Positions 44,736 to 57,944 of a stretch of 64,000 nucleotides of DNA are shown here, in pieces. The stretch is from the NCBI GenBank assembly GCA_017880775.1, contig JADGRQ010000012.1, positions 1 through 64,000 of the forward strand. Reading direction: 5' to 3'. How positions within the stretch are numbered: the first letter of the stretch is position 1; each line of letters opens with the position of its first letter. The notes beneath the pieces were generated by a model. It was given only the letters and a program-made list of their open reading frames with translations. It had not been told where the DNA came from and did not search any database. A program made the translations under genes and the position numbers. The DNA is from Burkholderiales bacterium. GTDB taxonomy: Bacteria; Pseudomonadota; Gammaproteobacteria; Burkholderiales; SG8-39.

Positions 44736-45167
44736 ATGCGTGCGCTGCTCGACGTCAACGTTTTGATCGCGCTGCTCGACCAGGCGCACCCGCACCACGA
44801 AACGGCATTGTCCTGGTTGAAGGCCAACATCAAGCACGGATGGGCGTCCTGCCCGATCACCCAGAACGGGTGCATCCGCATCATGTCGCAGGCGTCCTAT
44901 CCCGGCGCGCGGCCCGCAGCCCAGATCATCGAGCGGTTGCGCGGCGGGCGTGACCATTCCGCCCACTTGTTCTGGTCCGACGACGCCTCCATCGTTGACT
45001 CGCAAGTCGTGGACGGCTCGCGCGTGCACAGCGCGCGGCAGATTACCGACACCTACTTGCTGGCATTGGCGCTCAAACACAACGGGCGCCTGGTGACGTT
45101 CGATTCCGGCATCGCGCTTTCCGCGGTGAAGGGCGCTACTCGCAGACATCTGGTAACGCTGGTTTGA
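44736..45167 (+). CDS. vapC: VapC-like PIN-domain ribonuclease toxin
   Basis: Type II toxin of the PIN-domain RNase family, 143 residues. The acidic metal site is intact: Asp6 in LLDVNVL, Glu22 after HPHH, Asp105 in ITDTYLLALA and Asp123 in TFDSG. AGGAGG precedes the ATG. Together with the upstream antitoxin it forms a complete and probably functional VapBC module inserted between the duplicated junctions. Confidence 0.92.
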   Translation: MRALLDVNVLIALLDQAHPHHETALSWLKANIKHGWASCPITQNGCIRIMSQASYPGARPAAQIIERLRGGRDHSAHLFWSDDASIVDSQVVDGSRVHSARQITDTYLLALALKHNGRLVTFDSGIALSAVKGATRRHLVTLV

Positions 45168-45248
45168 GTGATCGGCCTTACGCGAACGGATAGGAATCCG
45201 AATGGCTGGATTCGGACAGAAGCGGTGATTCGCCGACCTGTCATTCCG

Positions 45249-46067
45249 ATGAAGCTTCACGTGGAAACGCTCGAGGACGGCGACGGCCCGTACTGTCTCC
45301 TTGTGCATGGTTTTCTCTCCAGCCGCGCCCAGTGGCGCCCCAACCTCGAGGCGCTCAAGGCGGTATGCAGGCCCGTCATGGTCGAGCTTTGGGGACACGG
45401 CCGATCGCCCGCTCCGCGCGACGCCGATTCCTACCGCGTGGAGCGCTACCTCGCCATGTTCGAAGACATCCGGCGCTCTCTGGGCGCGCGGCAGTGGTTC
45501 GTCTGCGGACAGAGCTTTGGAGCGGGGCTCACGCTGCGCTACGCGCTTCAGCACCCCGAGGCCGTGCTGGCCCAGGTCTTCACCAACACGATGGCCGCGC
45601 TGTCGCTGCCCGAAGAACGGGCGCGCGCGGTGCGCACGCGCGTTCGGGCCGACGACATCGAGCGGACGGGACTCGAGGCGGTGCGAACACTGCCGTTCCA
45701 CCCGCGCTTCGCCCGGCGCTTTCCGCCCGACATCCATCAAGAAATCCTCGCCGATGCGGATCGCATCGACCCCGTGGCTGTCGCCAGCGCCTTGCGCTTG
45801 ACCAGTCCGTTTTTGTCCGTCGTAGCTTCCTTCGGCGAGACCCGCGTACCAACCCTGCTCGTGAATGGGCTGCGTGAAACGCGCTTTCAGCCGATGCGCG
45901 ACCGCGCCAAGAAACTGTTGCCTGCGCTCGAGACTGCCGATCTCGACGCCGGGCATTCGGTCAACGTCGAGGTCGCTGAGAAATTCAATGCCACGGTCGT
46001 CGATTTTCTGCGGCGTCATCAGCCGGCGCAGTCGGATTTCAATGTCGGGCCCGCGACGAGCGGCTAG
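45249..46067 (+). CDS. Alpha/beta hydrolase
   Basis: Serine hydrolase of the MhpC/epoxide-hydrolase-like group, 272 residues. LLVHGFLSSRAQW carries the oxyanion loop, the nucleophile is Ser89 in CGQSFGAG, and the base His lies in LDAGHSVNVE. The start is ATG 45249; a GTG at 45168 directly behind the toxin stop also keeps the frame open. It may be a lactone or ester hydrolase. It lies between vapC and the second junction copy. Confidence 0.85.
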   Translation: MKLHVETLEDGDGPYCLLVHGFLSSRAQWRPNLEALKAVCRPVMVELWGHGRSPAPRDADSYRVERYLAMFEDIRRSLGARQWFVCGQSFGAGLTLRYALQHPEAVLAQVFTNTMAALSLPEERARAVRTRVRADDIERTGLEAVRTLPFHPRFARRFPPDIHQEILADADRIDPVAVASALRLTSPFLSVVASFGETRVPTLLVNGLRETRFQPMRDRAKKLLPALETADLDAGHSVNVEVAEKFNATVVDFLRRHQPAQSDFNVGPATSG

Positions 46068-46125
46068 TTCGAACGGATTTTTCCGGATTTCTTAGTGGAG
46101 TCTCTGACGGTGGAGAGTTATCGAC

Positions 46126-46188
46126 GGGGCCACATCGGTCGAGGCATTGCGTTCCGCGCGCGAAGTGTTGAAGGAGCGCGGCGTCTGA
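46126..46188 (+). pseudogene. 3' relic of a second carboxymuconolactone decarboxylase gene
   Basis: Twenty codons and a TGA encode ATSVEALRSAREVLKERGV at the end, matching the C-terminus of the intact gene at 43911-44300 (ASVEAFRVAREVFKERGV). No upstream part survives. Its stop overlaps the CTG that opens the downstream dehydrogenase frame, exactly as in junction copy A. Confidence 0.75.
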
Positions 46189-46239
46189 AAATTGCTTTTT
46201 TCGGGCTCGGCCGGATGGGCGCGTTGATGGCGGCGCGCC
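46132..46239 (+). repeat. Junction repeat copy B
   Basis: Partner of 44244-44351 with about 77% identity over 108 bp, ungapped, same orientation. The divergence is too great for a target-site duplication and argues for an old gene-pair duplication. Confidence 0.8.
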
Positions 46240-47039
46240 TCGTGCAGGCCGGTTTCGCACTCAGGACGTTCGACAAGAACGGGTCGGGCACCCACCCGAC
46301 ACCGCGCCAAGCAGCAGAGGGCGCGGACATCCTGATCACAATGCTGCCGGACGGAAAGGTCGTCGGCAGAGTCGTACGCGCCGCCCTCCCCGCCTTGCGG
46401 CGCGGGAGCCTGGTCATCGACATGAGTTCCTCGGATCCGGCGGATACCCGTGCGCTCGGCGCCGAGCTTCGCCGGCACGGAGTGTCGCTGATCGACGCTC
46501 CCGTGTCGGGTGCAAAAGCCAAGGCGAAGGACGGCACGCTGGCGATCATGGTGGGGGGCGATGCGGCGGCGCTGAAGCGCGCGCGGCCGGTGCTCTCGAA
46601 ACTCGGGACGGAGATCTTCCACACCGGGAAACTCGGCACCGGGCACGCGACCAAGGCGCTCAACAACTACCTCGGCGCGGCCGGAACCATCGCCGGCTTC
46701 GAGGCGCTGCTGGTGGGAAAGAAATTCGGCCTCGATCCGCGGGTGCTGGTGGACGTGATCAATGCCTCGACCGGGAAAAACAGTACCACCGAGCGCAAGA
46801 TTCCGCAGCAGATATTCACCGGCGCGTTCGCCTCCGGCTTCCAGCTCGCACTGATGAAGAAGGATGTGGGCATTGCCAACGCCATCGCACGCAAGGCCGG
46901 GATCGAGACGCCTTACCTAAGGAACACGCTGAAGATCTGGCGCGCTGCCGAGCGACGACTCGCGGCCGGCGCCGATCACACGGAACTCTACAAGTACCTG
47001 GCTTCCCTCACGCGGTCGAGGGCCTCGCGTCGCGCTTGA
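46185..47039 (+). CDS. 3-hydroxyisobutyrate dehydrogenase-like NAD(P) oxidoreductase
   Basis: Beta-hydroxyacid dehydrogenase, about 284 residues. The N-terminal FFGLGRMGALMAARL loop binds NAD(P). Next come the substrate segment LIDAPVSGAKAKAKDGTL, the catalytic Lys in GHATKALNNYL and the cofactor-binding ALMKKDVG. Homology begins at KIAFFGLG, where no ATG, GTG or TTG is available. CTG 46185 overlaps the relic stop (CTGA); otherwise GTG 46110 or 46095 would add a nonhomologous leader. The same CTG context is kept in the truncated copy at 44297. The substrate is probably a short hydroxy acid. Confidence 0.88.
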   Translation: MKIAFFGLGRMGALMAARLVQAGFALRTFDKNGSGTHPTPRQAAEGADILITMLPDGKVVGRVVRAALPALRRGSLVIDMSSSDPADTRALGAELRRHGVSLIDAPVSGAKAKAKDGTLAIMVGGDAAALKRARPVLSKLGTEIFHTGKLGTGHATKALNNYLGAAGTIAGFEALLVGKKFGLDPRVLVDVINASTGKNSTTERKIPQQIFTGAFASGFQLALMKKDVGIANAIARKAGIETPYLRNTLKIWRAAERRLAAGADHTELYKYLASLTRSRASRRA

Positions 47040-47308
47040 TCGGCCTGGGTATCGGGGCCTTCTTGTCTGACGCGCGCGCGAGGAAGTATCGATGCACGTC
47101 CTGCGCCCGATAAGAAACGCCAGTGCGCTGGTACTCCGCAAGGGACAGTCGGGCCTCCGCATAGAACGCCCGCCGCTTGCTGGACCCTTTGCCTGCGCCT
47201 CGATTGCCTCGACCATCCACGCATTCGGCGACTTGCCAGCGTCATCGGCGAGCCGCGCAACCTGTTCTTAAGCGCTCCGCGCAACTTGAGTGTCGTGGAA
47301 ACAGCCAT
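47008..47308 (-). pseudogene. Decayed antitoxin gene with two frameshifts
   Basis: Read across three frames, the minus strand from ATG 47308 gives an antitoxin-like protein: MAVSTTLKLRGALKNRL, then LADDAGKSPNAWMVEAIEAQAK, then SKRRAFYAEARLSLAEY and the tail VHRYFLARASDKKAP. One shift lies near 47255 and one near 47190. The order matches ribbon-helix-helix antitoxins with a C-terminal toxin-wrapping tail. Its end overlaps the dehydrogenase 3' end by 32 bp. No toxin gene is next to it. Confidence 0.7.
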
Positions 47309-47325
47309 CAGATTTCGAGACACTG

Positions 47326-48684
47326 TTACGCCGCCGCGCGCTCGGACGTCGCGAACATCCGCTCCATCTCCCGCCGCACACGCACCGCAAGCAGCGATTC
47401 ATCGCAGGCCACGTCCGCCCAGCGCAGCGACTGCCCGGCGGCGATCGGCTTGAGCAGCTTCACGTTGTGCGCAAGTCCCAATGGCAAGCCGCCGTACGCG
47501 AGCGACTTCTCCGCGGGAAACAGCTTCCCCCAGACCGTGTAGCCGCCCTCCCCGTCGAGGATCTCGCCCGGTTTCAGATCGCGCTTCGCGGTCGCGATGA
47601 CGTCGGCGCGAAAGCCGGTGGCGCAGCCGGTCGGCTCGCGGCGCAATCCCACTGAAGCCACCGAAATGCCGACTTCCAGCCCGATCAGGTGCCAGCGCTT
47701 GTACAGGCAGGCGTAGCGCCCCGAAGGATCGGTGCGCACCATGTACTCCTTGAAGCAGTTGCGGATGTACTCCGTCTCGCCCTCGAACACGACGAACACG
47801 CCGAAGCGGATGTCGTAGGGGATCGCGCGGCCGTCCTTCTCGAGCGAGGAGACGACCTCGACCTGACCTTTCCGGTGCAGCACGCCGCCCTCGCTGATCG
47901 GCCGGCAGACAAATGGAATATCGTCGACCGACGCGGGCGGATACGTGAGCCCGTCCGGGGGTGCCACCAGCCCGGTGGCATTGCATACCGCCGTGCACTC
48001 GATCGAAGGCTTGGAGCCGTCGAGGAAGGAATTGAACATCTTCGGATTGAGGCCGCCGGTTTTCGCCTGCTCCGGCGTCAGGCCATAGTGGCCCCAGACC
48101 GTCTCGGGCGTGGATTGCGCAAAATGCGGCAGCCACTTGTGCCCGCGTCCGGCGGCGACCACCGGAAACCCAGCGGCGCGCGCCCAGTCCACGAGATCGC
48201 AGATCAGCGCTGGCTGGTCACCGTACGCGAGGCTGTAGACGACCCCGGCCTCGGCGGCCTTCTTCGCAAGCAGCGGTCCGCACAGTGCATCGCCTTCCAC
48301 CGTCACCATCACGACGTGCTTGCCGTGGAGGAATGCGCCGAGCACGTGCTCGATCGCGGCGACCGGATTGCCGGTTGCCTCGATGATGATCTCGATCTCC
48401 GGGTGCGCCACCAGCGCCTGCCAGTCGTCACCCAGATGCGTGCGCCCGTCCTTCAGCGCCGCATCGAGCGATGCCGCCCCGTAAGTTGGCTGCTGCCAGC
48501 CCACTCGCTCAAGATTTGCCTTCGCGTTGGCCGGCGACAGATCGACGATGCCGACCAGATGGATCCCGGGAGCGCGCGGCACCTGCGCGAGGTACATTGC
48601 GGCGAACTTGCCCGCGCCGATCAGTCCGATGCGCAGCGGCCTGCCCTGTGCCTCACGCTGCTGCAGCAGCCTGTGAAGATTCAC
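47326..48684 (-). CDS. Homoserine-dehydrogenase-like oxidoreductase with SAF domain
   Basis: NAD(P)-dependent protein of 452 residues resembling COG4091. A Rossmann domain opens with GLIGAGKFAAMYLAQ near 20, followed by EATGNPVAAIEH and a middle domain with VTVEGDALCGPLL. The C-terminal 100 residues form a SAF domain (RDLKPGEILDGEGGYTVWGKL). The family is uncharacterised or acts on sugar-acid-type substrates. It lies 1 bp behind a PhyH-type dioxygenase, itself coupled to ftsB, so both accessory genes appear to sit on the housekeeping transcript. Confidence 0.85.
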   Translation of the reverse strand: MNLHRLLQQREAQGRPLRIGLIGAGKFAAMYLAQVPRAPGIHLVGIVDLSPANAKANLERVGWQQPTYGAASLDAALKDGRTHLGDDWQALVAHPEIEIIIEATGNPVAAIEHVLGAFLHGKHVVMVTVEGDALCGPLLAKKAAEAGVVYSLAYGDQPALICDLVDWARAAGFPVVAAGRGHKWLPHFAQSTPETVWGHYGLTPEQAKTGGLNPKMFNSFLDGSKPSIECTAVCNATGLVAPPDGLTYPPASVDDIPFVCRPISEGGVLHRKGQVEVVSSLEKDGRAIPYDIRFGVFVVFEGETEYIRNCFKEYMVRTDPSGRYACLYKRWHLIGLEVGISVASVGLRREPTGCATGFRADVIATAKRDLKPGEILDGEGGYTVWGKLFPAEKSLAYGGLPLGLAHNVKLLKPIAAGQSLRWADVACDESLLAVRVRREMERMFATSERAAA

Positions 48685-48685
48685 G

Positions 48686-49531
48686 TCAGGCCGCCCTGAG
48701 GATGCCCTGCAGCTCTTCGGCCGGCGTGCCGTCCTTCCACGGCAGTGGCACGTCGTAGCGCTTCAGCAGGCAGTCGTCGGGCAGGCATTGAATCGGCGCG
48801 AAATCGCGGTGCGCGATGTAGCCGGGGCGCTTGAAGCGCCGGATATGGTTCGACACCGCGCACAGCGACAGGTAGACGCTGACGCGGTTCCAGGGCGATA
48901 GGTTCGAGGTCGAGGCGTGCACCAGGCAGCCGTGGAACAGGATCATCGAGCCCGCCGGTCCCTTCGGCGCTACGATGCCGCCGCGCTCCACCAGCTTGCG
49001 GATGGTCTCGTGGCTGATGGTCCACAGCGGATAGCTGGTGGTCGAGGTGTCGTGCTCGGCCTGCAGCACGCCCAGCTTGTGGCTGCCCGGAATGAACATC
49101 AGCGGCCCGTTGAACTCGTTCACCTCGTCGAGGAAGATCGCGATGTTCATCGCGCGCGCCTCAGGCATCTGGTCGTCGTTGCGCCAGGTGCCGTAGTCCT
49201 GGTGCCACTGCCAGACGTCGCCGTCGAACGCCATCTTGCCGTTGATCTTGAACTGGTGCATGTAGACGTCTTCGGCGAAGATCTGCCGCACCGGCTCGAC
49301 CATGCGCGGATGGCGCGCGAGCCTGGCGAACGGCTCGCTGTACATGTGCGCGGCGAAATTCGTGCGCACCACGTCGCCAGTCCTCTCGCGCACGTTCTCG
49401 GGGCGGCGCTGAGCGTAGAGCGCGGGCACCTCGTCGGTCAAAACCTTCATCTCCGTACGGCTGAACAGCGACGGGAAGAACAGGTAGCCGTCGCGCTCGA
49501 ATTGCGCGAGCTGTTCGGGGGTCAGGTTCAT
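48686..49531 (-). CDS. Phytanoyl-CoA dioxygenase family protein (EctD-like)
   Basis: Fe(II)/2-oxoglutarate hydroxylase, 281 residues. Iron ligands His110 and Asp112 are in WQWHQDYG and the third, His205, in CLVHAS; Arg216 in SPWNRVS binds 2-oxoglutarate. The spacing and the LMFIPGSHKLG segment resemble ectoine hydroxylase, but ectoine synthesis genes are absent. Its ATG overlaps the ftsB stop (ATGA). A hydroxylated product oxidised by the following dehydrogenase is a plausible two-step route. Confidence 0.9.
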   Translation of the reverse strand: MNLTPEQLAQFERDGYLFFPSLFSRTEMKVLTDEVPALYAQRRPENVRERTGDVVRTNFAAHMYSEPFARLARHPRMVEPVRQIFAEDVYMHQFKINGKMAFDGDVWQWHQDYGTWRNDDQMPEARAMNIAIFLDEVNEFNGPLMFIPGSHKLGVLQAEHDTSTTSYPLWTISHETIRKLVERGGIVAPKGPAGSMILFHGCLVHASTSNLSPWNRVSVYLSLCAVSNHIRRFKRPGYIAHRDFAPIQCLPDDCLLKRYDVPLPWKDGTPAEELQGILRAA

Positions 49532-49818
49532 TGCGTCTCCTTCTTTGCCGGCTCCACCAGCTGGAAGAATACTTCGTCACCGCGAATCATGCCCAGCTCG
49601 TAGCGCGCACGCTCCTCCAATGAATCGAGGCCCTGTTTGAGGTCGCGCACGTCGGCTGCAAGCGCTTCGTTGCGCTGCACCAGCCGCTCGTTGGACGCGC
49701 GCTGCGCCGCCACCTTGCGGTCGGTATCCCAGACGCGCAGCCAGCCGCCCTTGCCGAGCCACAGCGGATACTGGATCAGCGCGATCAACGACGCGAACAC
49801 GACAGCGAGGAACTTCAC
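49528..49818 (-). CDS. ftsB: Cell-division protein FtsB
   Basis: Small bitopic divisome protein, 96 residues. It has one N-terminal membrane helix (FLAVVFASLIALIQYPLWL), a coiled coil (VAAQRASNERLVQRNEALAADVRDLKQG spread over positions 36-63) and the conserved ERARYELGMIRGDEVFFQL. It works with FtsL and FtsQ. The start codon is GTG. It follows eno by 22 bp, the standard betaproteobacterial order, and its stop is overlapped by the PhyH-type gene. Confidence 0.95.
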   Translation of the reverse strand: MKFLAVVFASLIALIQYPLWLGKGGWLRVWDTDRKVAAQRASNERLVQRNEALAADVRDLKQGLDSLEERARYELGMIRGDEVFFQLVEPAKKETQ

Positions 49819-49840
49819 GGTCGCGGACCCGCTGACCGGC

Positions 49841-54517
<4,677 letters not shown>

Positions 54518-54527
54518 TTCAGAATGC

Positions 54528-55292
54528 TCAGGGATACAGCTTCTGGTTCACCCATTTGAACATGAAATCGGACGCGAGGCCGATCACGCCGATGGTGAAA
54601 ATGCCGAAGATCATCATCCCTGTGTCGAGCAGCCGCTGGCTGTCCATGATCATGTAGCCGATGCCCGACGAAGCGCCGACCAGTTCCGCGACGATCACGT
54701 AAGTCCAGGACCAGCCGAGGACCAGGCGCAGGGTCTCGGCGATCTGCGGCGCCGCGCCCGGCAGCATCACGCGTTTCACGATTCCCGAAGCGTCGGCGCC
54801 GAGCGTATACGCGGCCTCGACCAGCTCGCGCCGCGTGCCGCCGACGATCATCGCCACCATCAGCACCACCTGGAACACCGAACCGATGAAGATCACGGAC
54901 AGCTTCTGCGCTTCCCCCACACCCGCCCACAGGATCAGCAAAGGAATGAAGGCCGACGCCGGCAGGTAGCGGGCGAACGAGATGAAGGGCTCGAAGAACG
55001 CCTCGATCGACTTGAACGCACCCATCGCGACACCCAGCGGGACCGCGACGACTGCCGCCAGGATGAATCCGCCAAATACCCGGAAGACGGTGATCCCGAC
55101 GTCTTCGATGAAATTGAACTCGGTGAACAGGCTCCAGCCGATGCTGAGCGTGTACCACGGGTCCTTGAGGAACAGCGGATCGATGATCCCGCCAAAGGTC
55201 ACCAGCGCCCACGCGGCGAAGAACAGCACGAAGAAAATCGTGCCGAGAAGAACCCTGGTGCCGCGCGGTACCGGTTTGAGAGGCTCGAACAA
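54528..55292 (-). CDS. ABC transporter permease (SsuC/TauC-like)
   Basis: Inner-membrane permease of 254 residues with six predicted helices and the EAA-like ATPase contact loop (EAAYTLGADASGIVKRVMLPGAAPQI around positions 137-162). It lies 7 bp behind the binding protein and 10 bp before the ATPase. Confidence 0.93.
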   Translation of the reverse strand: MFEPLKPVPRGTRVLLGTIFFVLFFAAWALVTFGGIIDPLFLKDPWYTLSIGWSLFTEFNFIEDVGITVFRVFGGFILAAVVAVPLGVAMGAFKSIEAFFEPFISFARYLPASAFIPLLILWAGVGEAQKLSVIFIGSVFQVVLMVAMIVGGTRRELVEAAYTLGADASGIVKRVMLPGAAPQIAETLRLVLGWSWTYVIVAELVGASSGIGYMIMDSQRLLDTGMMIFGIFTIGVIGLASDFMFKWVNQKLYP

Positions 55293-55299
55293 TCGGCGC

Positions 55300-56229
55300 C
55301 TACTGAAAGCGCAGGTCGATCATCTCCTTCGCCGACGGCTCCTTCTGGATCACGCGGTTGAACTTGAGCACCTTCAATGCGAACTCGGTGAACGCCTGGT
55401 GCTCTTTCGCGTAGTAGGCCTTCTTCGCATTGCGATCCTGCCAGGTGATGAACGACGCCGACTTGGCGAACGCGTCGCCGGCCTGCTTCACCGTGCTGCC
55501 CATCATCTCGTAGGATTTGGCCGGCTCGCGCTTGATCATCTCGAGCGCCTCGAAGAAGCTGTCCACCGTCGCCTTGACGATGTTCGGGTTTTTTGCAATG
55601 AAGTCCTTGCGGAACACCAGCACGTCGATCACGACCGGGTAATCCTTGCTGGTGACGAGGATCTTGCCCGCGTCCGGCTTCGCACGTACGGTCGAGAGAT
55701 ACGGCTCGTAGGTCACCGCGGCGTCGTGCGAGCCGGTGACGAACGACTGCGCCGCAGGTTGCGCACCCATCGTCACGCGGATCACGTCGTGGATCGTCAA
55801 GCCGTTCTTCTCGAGGATGTAGGAAAGCATGAAGTGCTGCACCGTGCCCGGGCCGTCCACCGCCACCGTCTTGCCCTTGAGGTCCTTGATGCTGTTCAGG
55901 TTGTTGCGCACCACGAGCCCGTCGCCGCCGTTGGACTTGTCGATCAGCGCCACCTGCACCGTCGGAATGCCCGCCGAGGTCCAGACGATGTGCTGGTCGA
56001 CCGTGGTGGCCGCCGCGTTGAGCGCGCCTGCGGCGAGCGCCGCCGAGCGCTGCACCGGCGGGATGAAGCGGATCTCCATGTCGACGCCGTTCTTCTTGAA
56101 GATGCCGGCCAGTTCGGCGAGCTTGAGCGGCTGGAAGCCGGTCCACCCGCTCATACCGAGAACCACTTTCTCCTGCGCATGGGCCGCAAACGCAAGGCCG
56201 GCGGCAAGAATCAGGACCAGGAGTCTCAT
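55300..56229 (-). CDS. SsuA/NMT1-like substrate-binding protein
   Basis: Periplasmic binding protein of the NMT1/SsuA type, 309 residues, with a signal peptide ending AAHAQE. The mature VVLGMSGWTGFQPLKLAELAGIFKKNG-like segment (positions about 22-48) is typical for receptors of sulfonates, nitrate or thiamine precursors. No FMN monooxygenase (ssuD) or taurine dioxygenase is adjacent, so the ligand is open; aromatic acids are also known ligands of this group. Confidence 0.92.
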   Translation of the reverse strand: MRLLVLILAAGLAFAAHAQEKVVLGMSGWTGFQPLKLAELAGIFKKNGVDMEIRFIPPVQRSAALAAGALNAAATTVDQHIVWTSAGIPTVQVALIDKSNGGDGLVVRNNLNSIKDLKGKTVAVDGPGTVQHFMLSYILEKNGLTIHDVIRVTMGAQPAAQSFVTGSHDAAVTYEPYLSTVRAKPDAGKILVTSKDYPVVIDVLVFRKDFIAKNPNIVKATVDSFFEALEMIKREPAKSYEMMGSTVKQAGDAFAKSASFITWQDRNAKKAYYAKEHQAFTEFALKVLKFNRVIQKEPSAKEMIDLRFQ

Positions 56230-56312
56230 GGAACGCTCCAATGTTGAAGACGGCCAATTGTATCGCTGAAGCGGACGACCGTATCCATGCGCTCGCCGAT
56301 GCCGCCGCCGGG

Positions 56313-57944
56313 CTATCGCTGAAGCTGCGGCGGAATCCAGTTGCGGCCGGGGACGGCCGCGAGGAGTTCGCGCGTGTAGGCGTGCTGCGGATCGGCGAAT
56401 ACGTCGATGGTCGGTCCGAATTCGACGATCTCGCCGTGATGCATCACCGCGATCTCGTCGCACACCTGCGCAGCGACGCGCAGGTCATGCGTGATGAACA
56501 GCATCGTCAGCTCGAGCCGATCGCGGATGTCGGCGAGCAACTGCAGCACTTGCGCCTGCACCGACACGTCGAGCGCCGACACCGGCTCGTCGGCGACCAG
56601 CAGGTCGGGCTTGAGCGCGAGCGCGCGCGCGATGCCTATGCGCTGGCGCTGCCCGCCGGAGAATTCGTGCGGAAAACGATCCGCGGCGGCGGGGTCGAGG
56701 CGCACCAGCTGAAGAAGTTCGCGCGCGATCGCCAGCGCCTCGGACGCCGCGACGCCGTGCGTGATGGGACCCTGGGCGATCAGCTGCACCACGGTCAGTC
56801 GCGGGTTGAGCGAGCCGAACGGATCCTGGAACACCATCTGGATGTGCTTGCGGTGCGGGCGCAGCTGGCGGCGGGACAGGGCGCTCAGGTCGACACCGCC
56901 GAGGCGGACGGTGCCCGCATCAGGCTCGATCAGCCGGATGATGCAGCGCGCGAGCGTCGACTTGCCCGACCCGGATTCCCCGACCAGGCCCAAAGTGTGG
57001 CCGCGCCGCACCGCCAGGTCGACGGATTTCACCGCGTGGACGCGCCGGTCGCCGCGAGCGAACCATGCGGCGCCCGTGCCGAAGGTCTTCATCACGCCGC
57101 TGACTTCGAGCAGCACCGGTGCAGCTTCCATCTCGCGCCGCGGGCGCGGGGTGAGCGCCGGCACCGCCGCGATCAGCGATTTGGTGTAGTCGTGCCGCGG
57201 CGCATTGAGGACCTGCGCGGCGGCGCCGAGTTCGACGAGGATGCCGTGCTGCATGACGGCGACGTGGTCGGCAATCTCCGCGACGACGCCGAAATCGTGC
57301 GTGATGAAGAGCACGCCGGTCTGGTGTTTGCGTTGCAGCTCCTTGATCAGCGCCAGGATCTGCGCCTGAGTCGTGACGTCGAGTGCGGTGGTCGGCTCAT
57401 CTGCGATGAGGATCGCCGGCTCCAGGATCAGCGCCATCGCGATCATCGCGCGCTGGCGCTGCCCGCCGGAGAGCTCGTGCGGATATGCGCGCATGATCCG
57501 CTGCGGGTCTGCGAGCCGCACCTCCTCGAGCAGCGCCAGGATCCGGGCGCGTCGCTGCCGGCGAGTGAGCGCGAGATGAATCTCGACCATCTCCTCGATC
57601 TGCCGGCCGATCGTCATGAGCGGGTTCAGGGCGGTCATCGGCTCCTGGAAGATCATCGCGATCCGTGCGCCGCGAATCGCGCGCATGCGCTCGGGCCCGG
57701 CGCGCAGCAGATCCTCGCCCTCGAAGAGCACGCGCCCGCCGGTCACGCGCACATGCGGCGCGGGCAGCAGGCCCATGATCGCGCGCGCCAGCACCGACTT
57801 GCCGGAACCCGACTCGCCGACCACGCAGACGATCTCGTTGCGACGCAGCTCGAGCGAGAGCTCGCTCACCGCGCGCTCGCGATCGGCCCAGACCGGCAGC
57901 GCGACACTCAAGCCGTGAAGCGCCAGCAGCGCGGGCTCGCTCAT
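56313..57944 (-). CDS. Fused dipeptide-type ABC ATPase (DppD-DppF, YejF-like)
   Basis: Double ATP-binding protein of 543 residues combining DppD-like and DppF-like halves. Walker A motifs GESGSGKSV and GESGSGKST, two signatures (LSGGQRQR and FSGGQRQR), and two Walker B sets with DEPTTALD and DEPVSALD are intact. The ATG at 57944 overlaps the permease stop (ATGA). It powers a peptide/nickel-family importer with the three genes upstream in the transcript. Confidence 0.95.
   Translation of the reverse strand: MSEPALLALHGLSVALPVWADRERAVSELSLELRRNEIVCVVGESGSGKSVLARAIMGLLPAPHVRVTGGRVLFEGEDLLRAGPERMRAIRGARIAMIFQEPMTALNPLMTIGRQIEEMVEIHLALTRRQRRARILALLEEVRLADPQRIMRAYPHELSGGQRQRAMIAMALILEPAILIADEPTTALDVTTQAQILALIKELQRKHQTGVLFITHDFGVVAEIADHVAVMQHGILVELGAAAQVLNAPRHDYTKSLIAAVPALTPRPRREMEAAPVLLEVSGVMKTFGTGAAWFARGDRRVHAVKSVDLAVRRGHTLGLVGESGSGKSTLARCIIRLIEPDAGTVRLGGVDLSALSRRQLRPHRKHIQMVFQDPFGSLNPRLTVVQLIAQGPITHGVAASEALAIARELLQLVRLDPAAADRFPHEFSGGQRQRIGIARALALKPDLLVADEPVSALDVSVQAQVLQLLADIRDRLELTMLFITHDLRVAAQVCDEIAVMHHGEIVEFGPTIDVFADPQHAYTRELLAAVPGRNWIPPQLQR

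Noticed and set aside
44244-46239. Interpretation of the VapBC segment as a transposon with target-site duplication
   Set aside because: No transposase or terminal inverted repeats are visible, and the flanking copies are 108 bp long and only about 77% identical.
46984-47323. The individual short minus-strand frames around 47.0-47.3 kb as separate genes
   Set aside because: They are pieces of one antitoxin-like gene broken by two frameshifts, so I report a single pseudogene.
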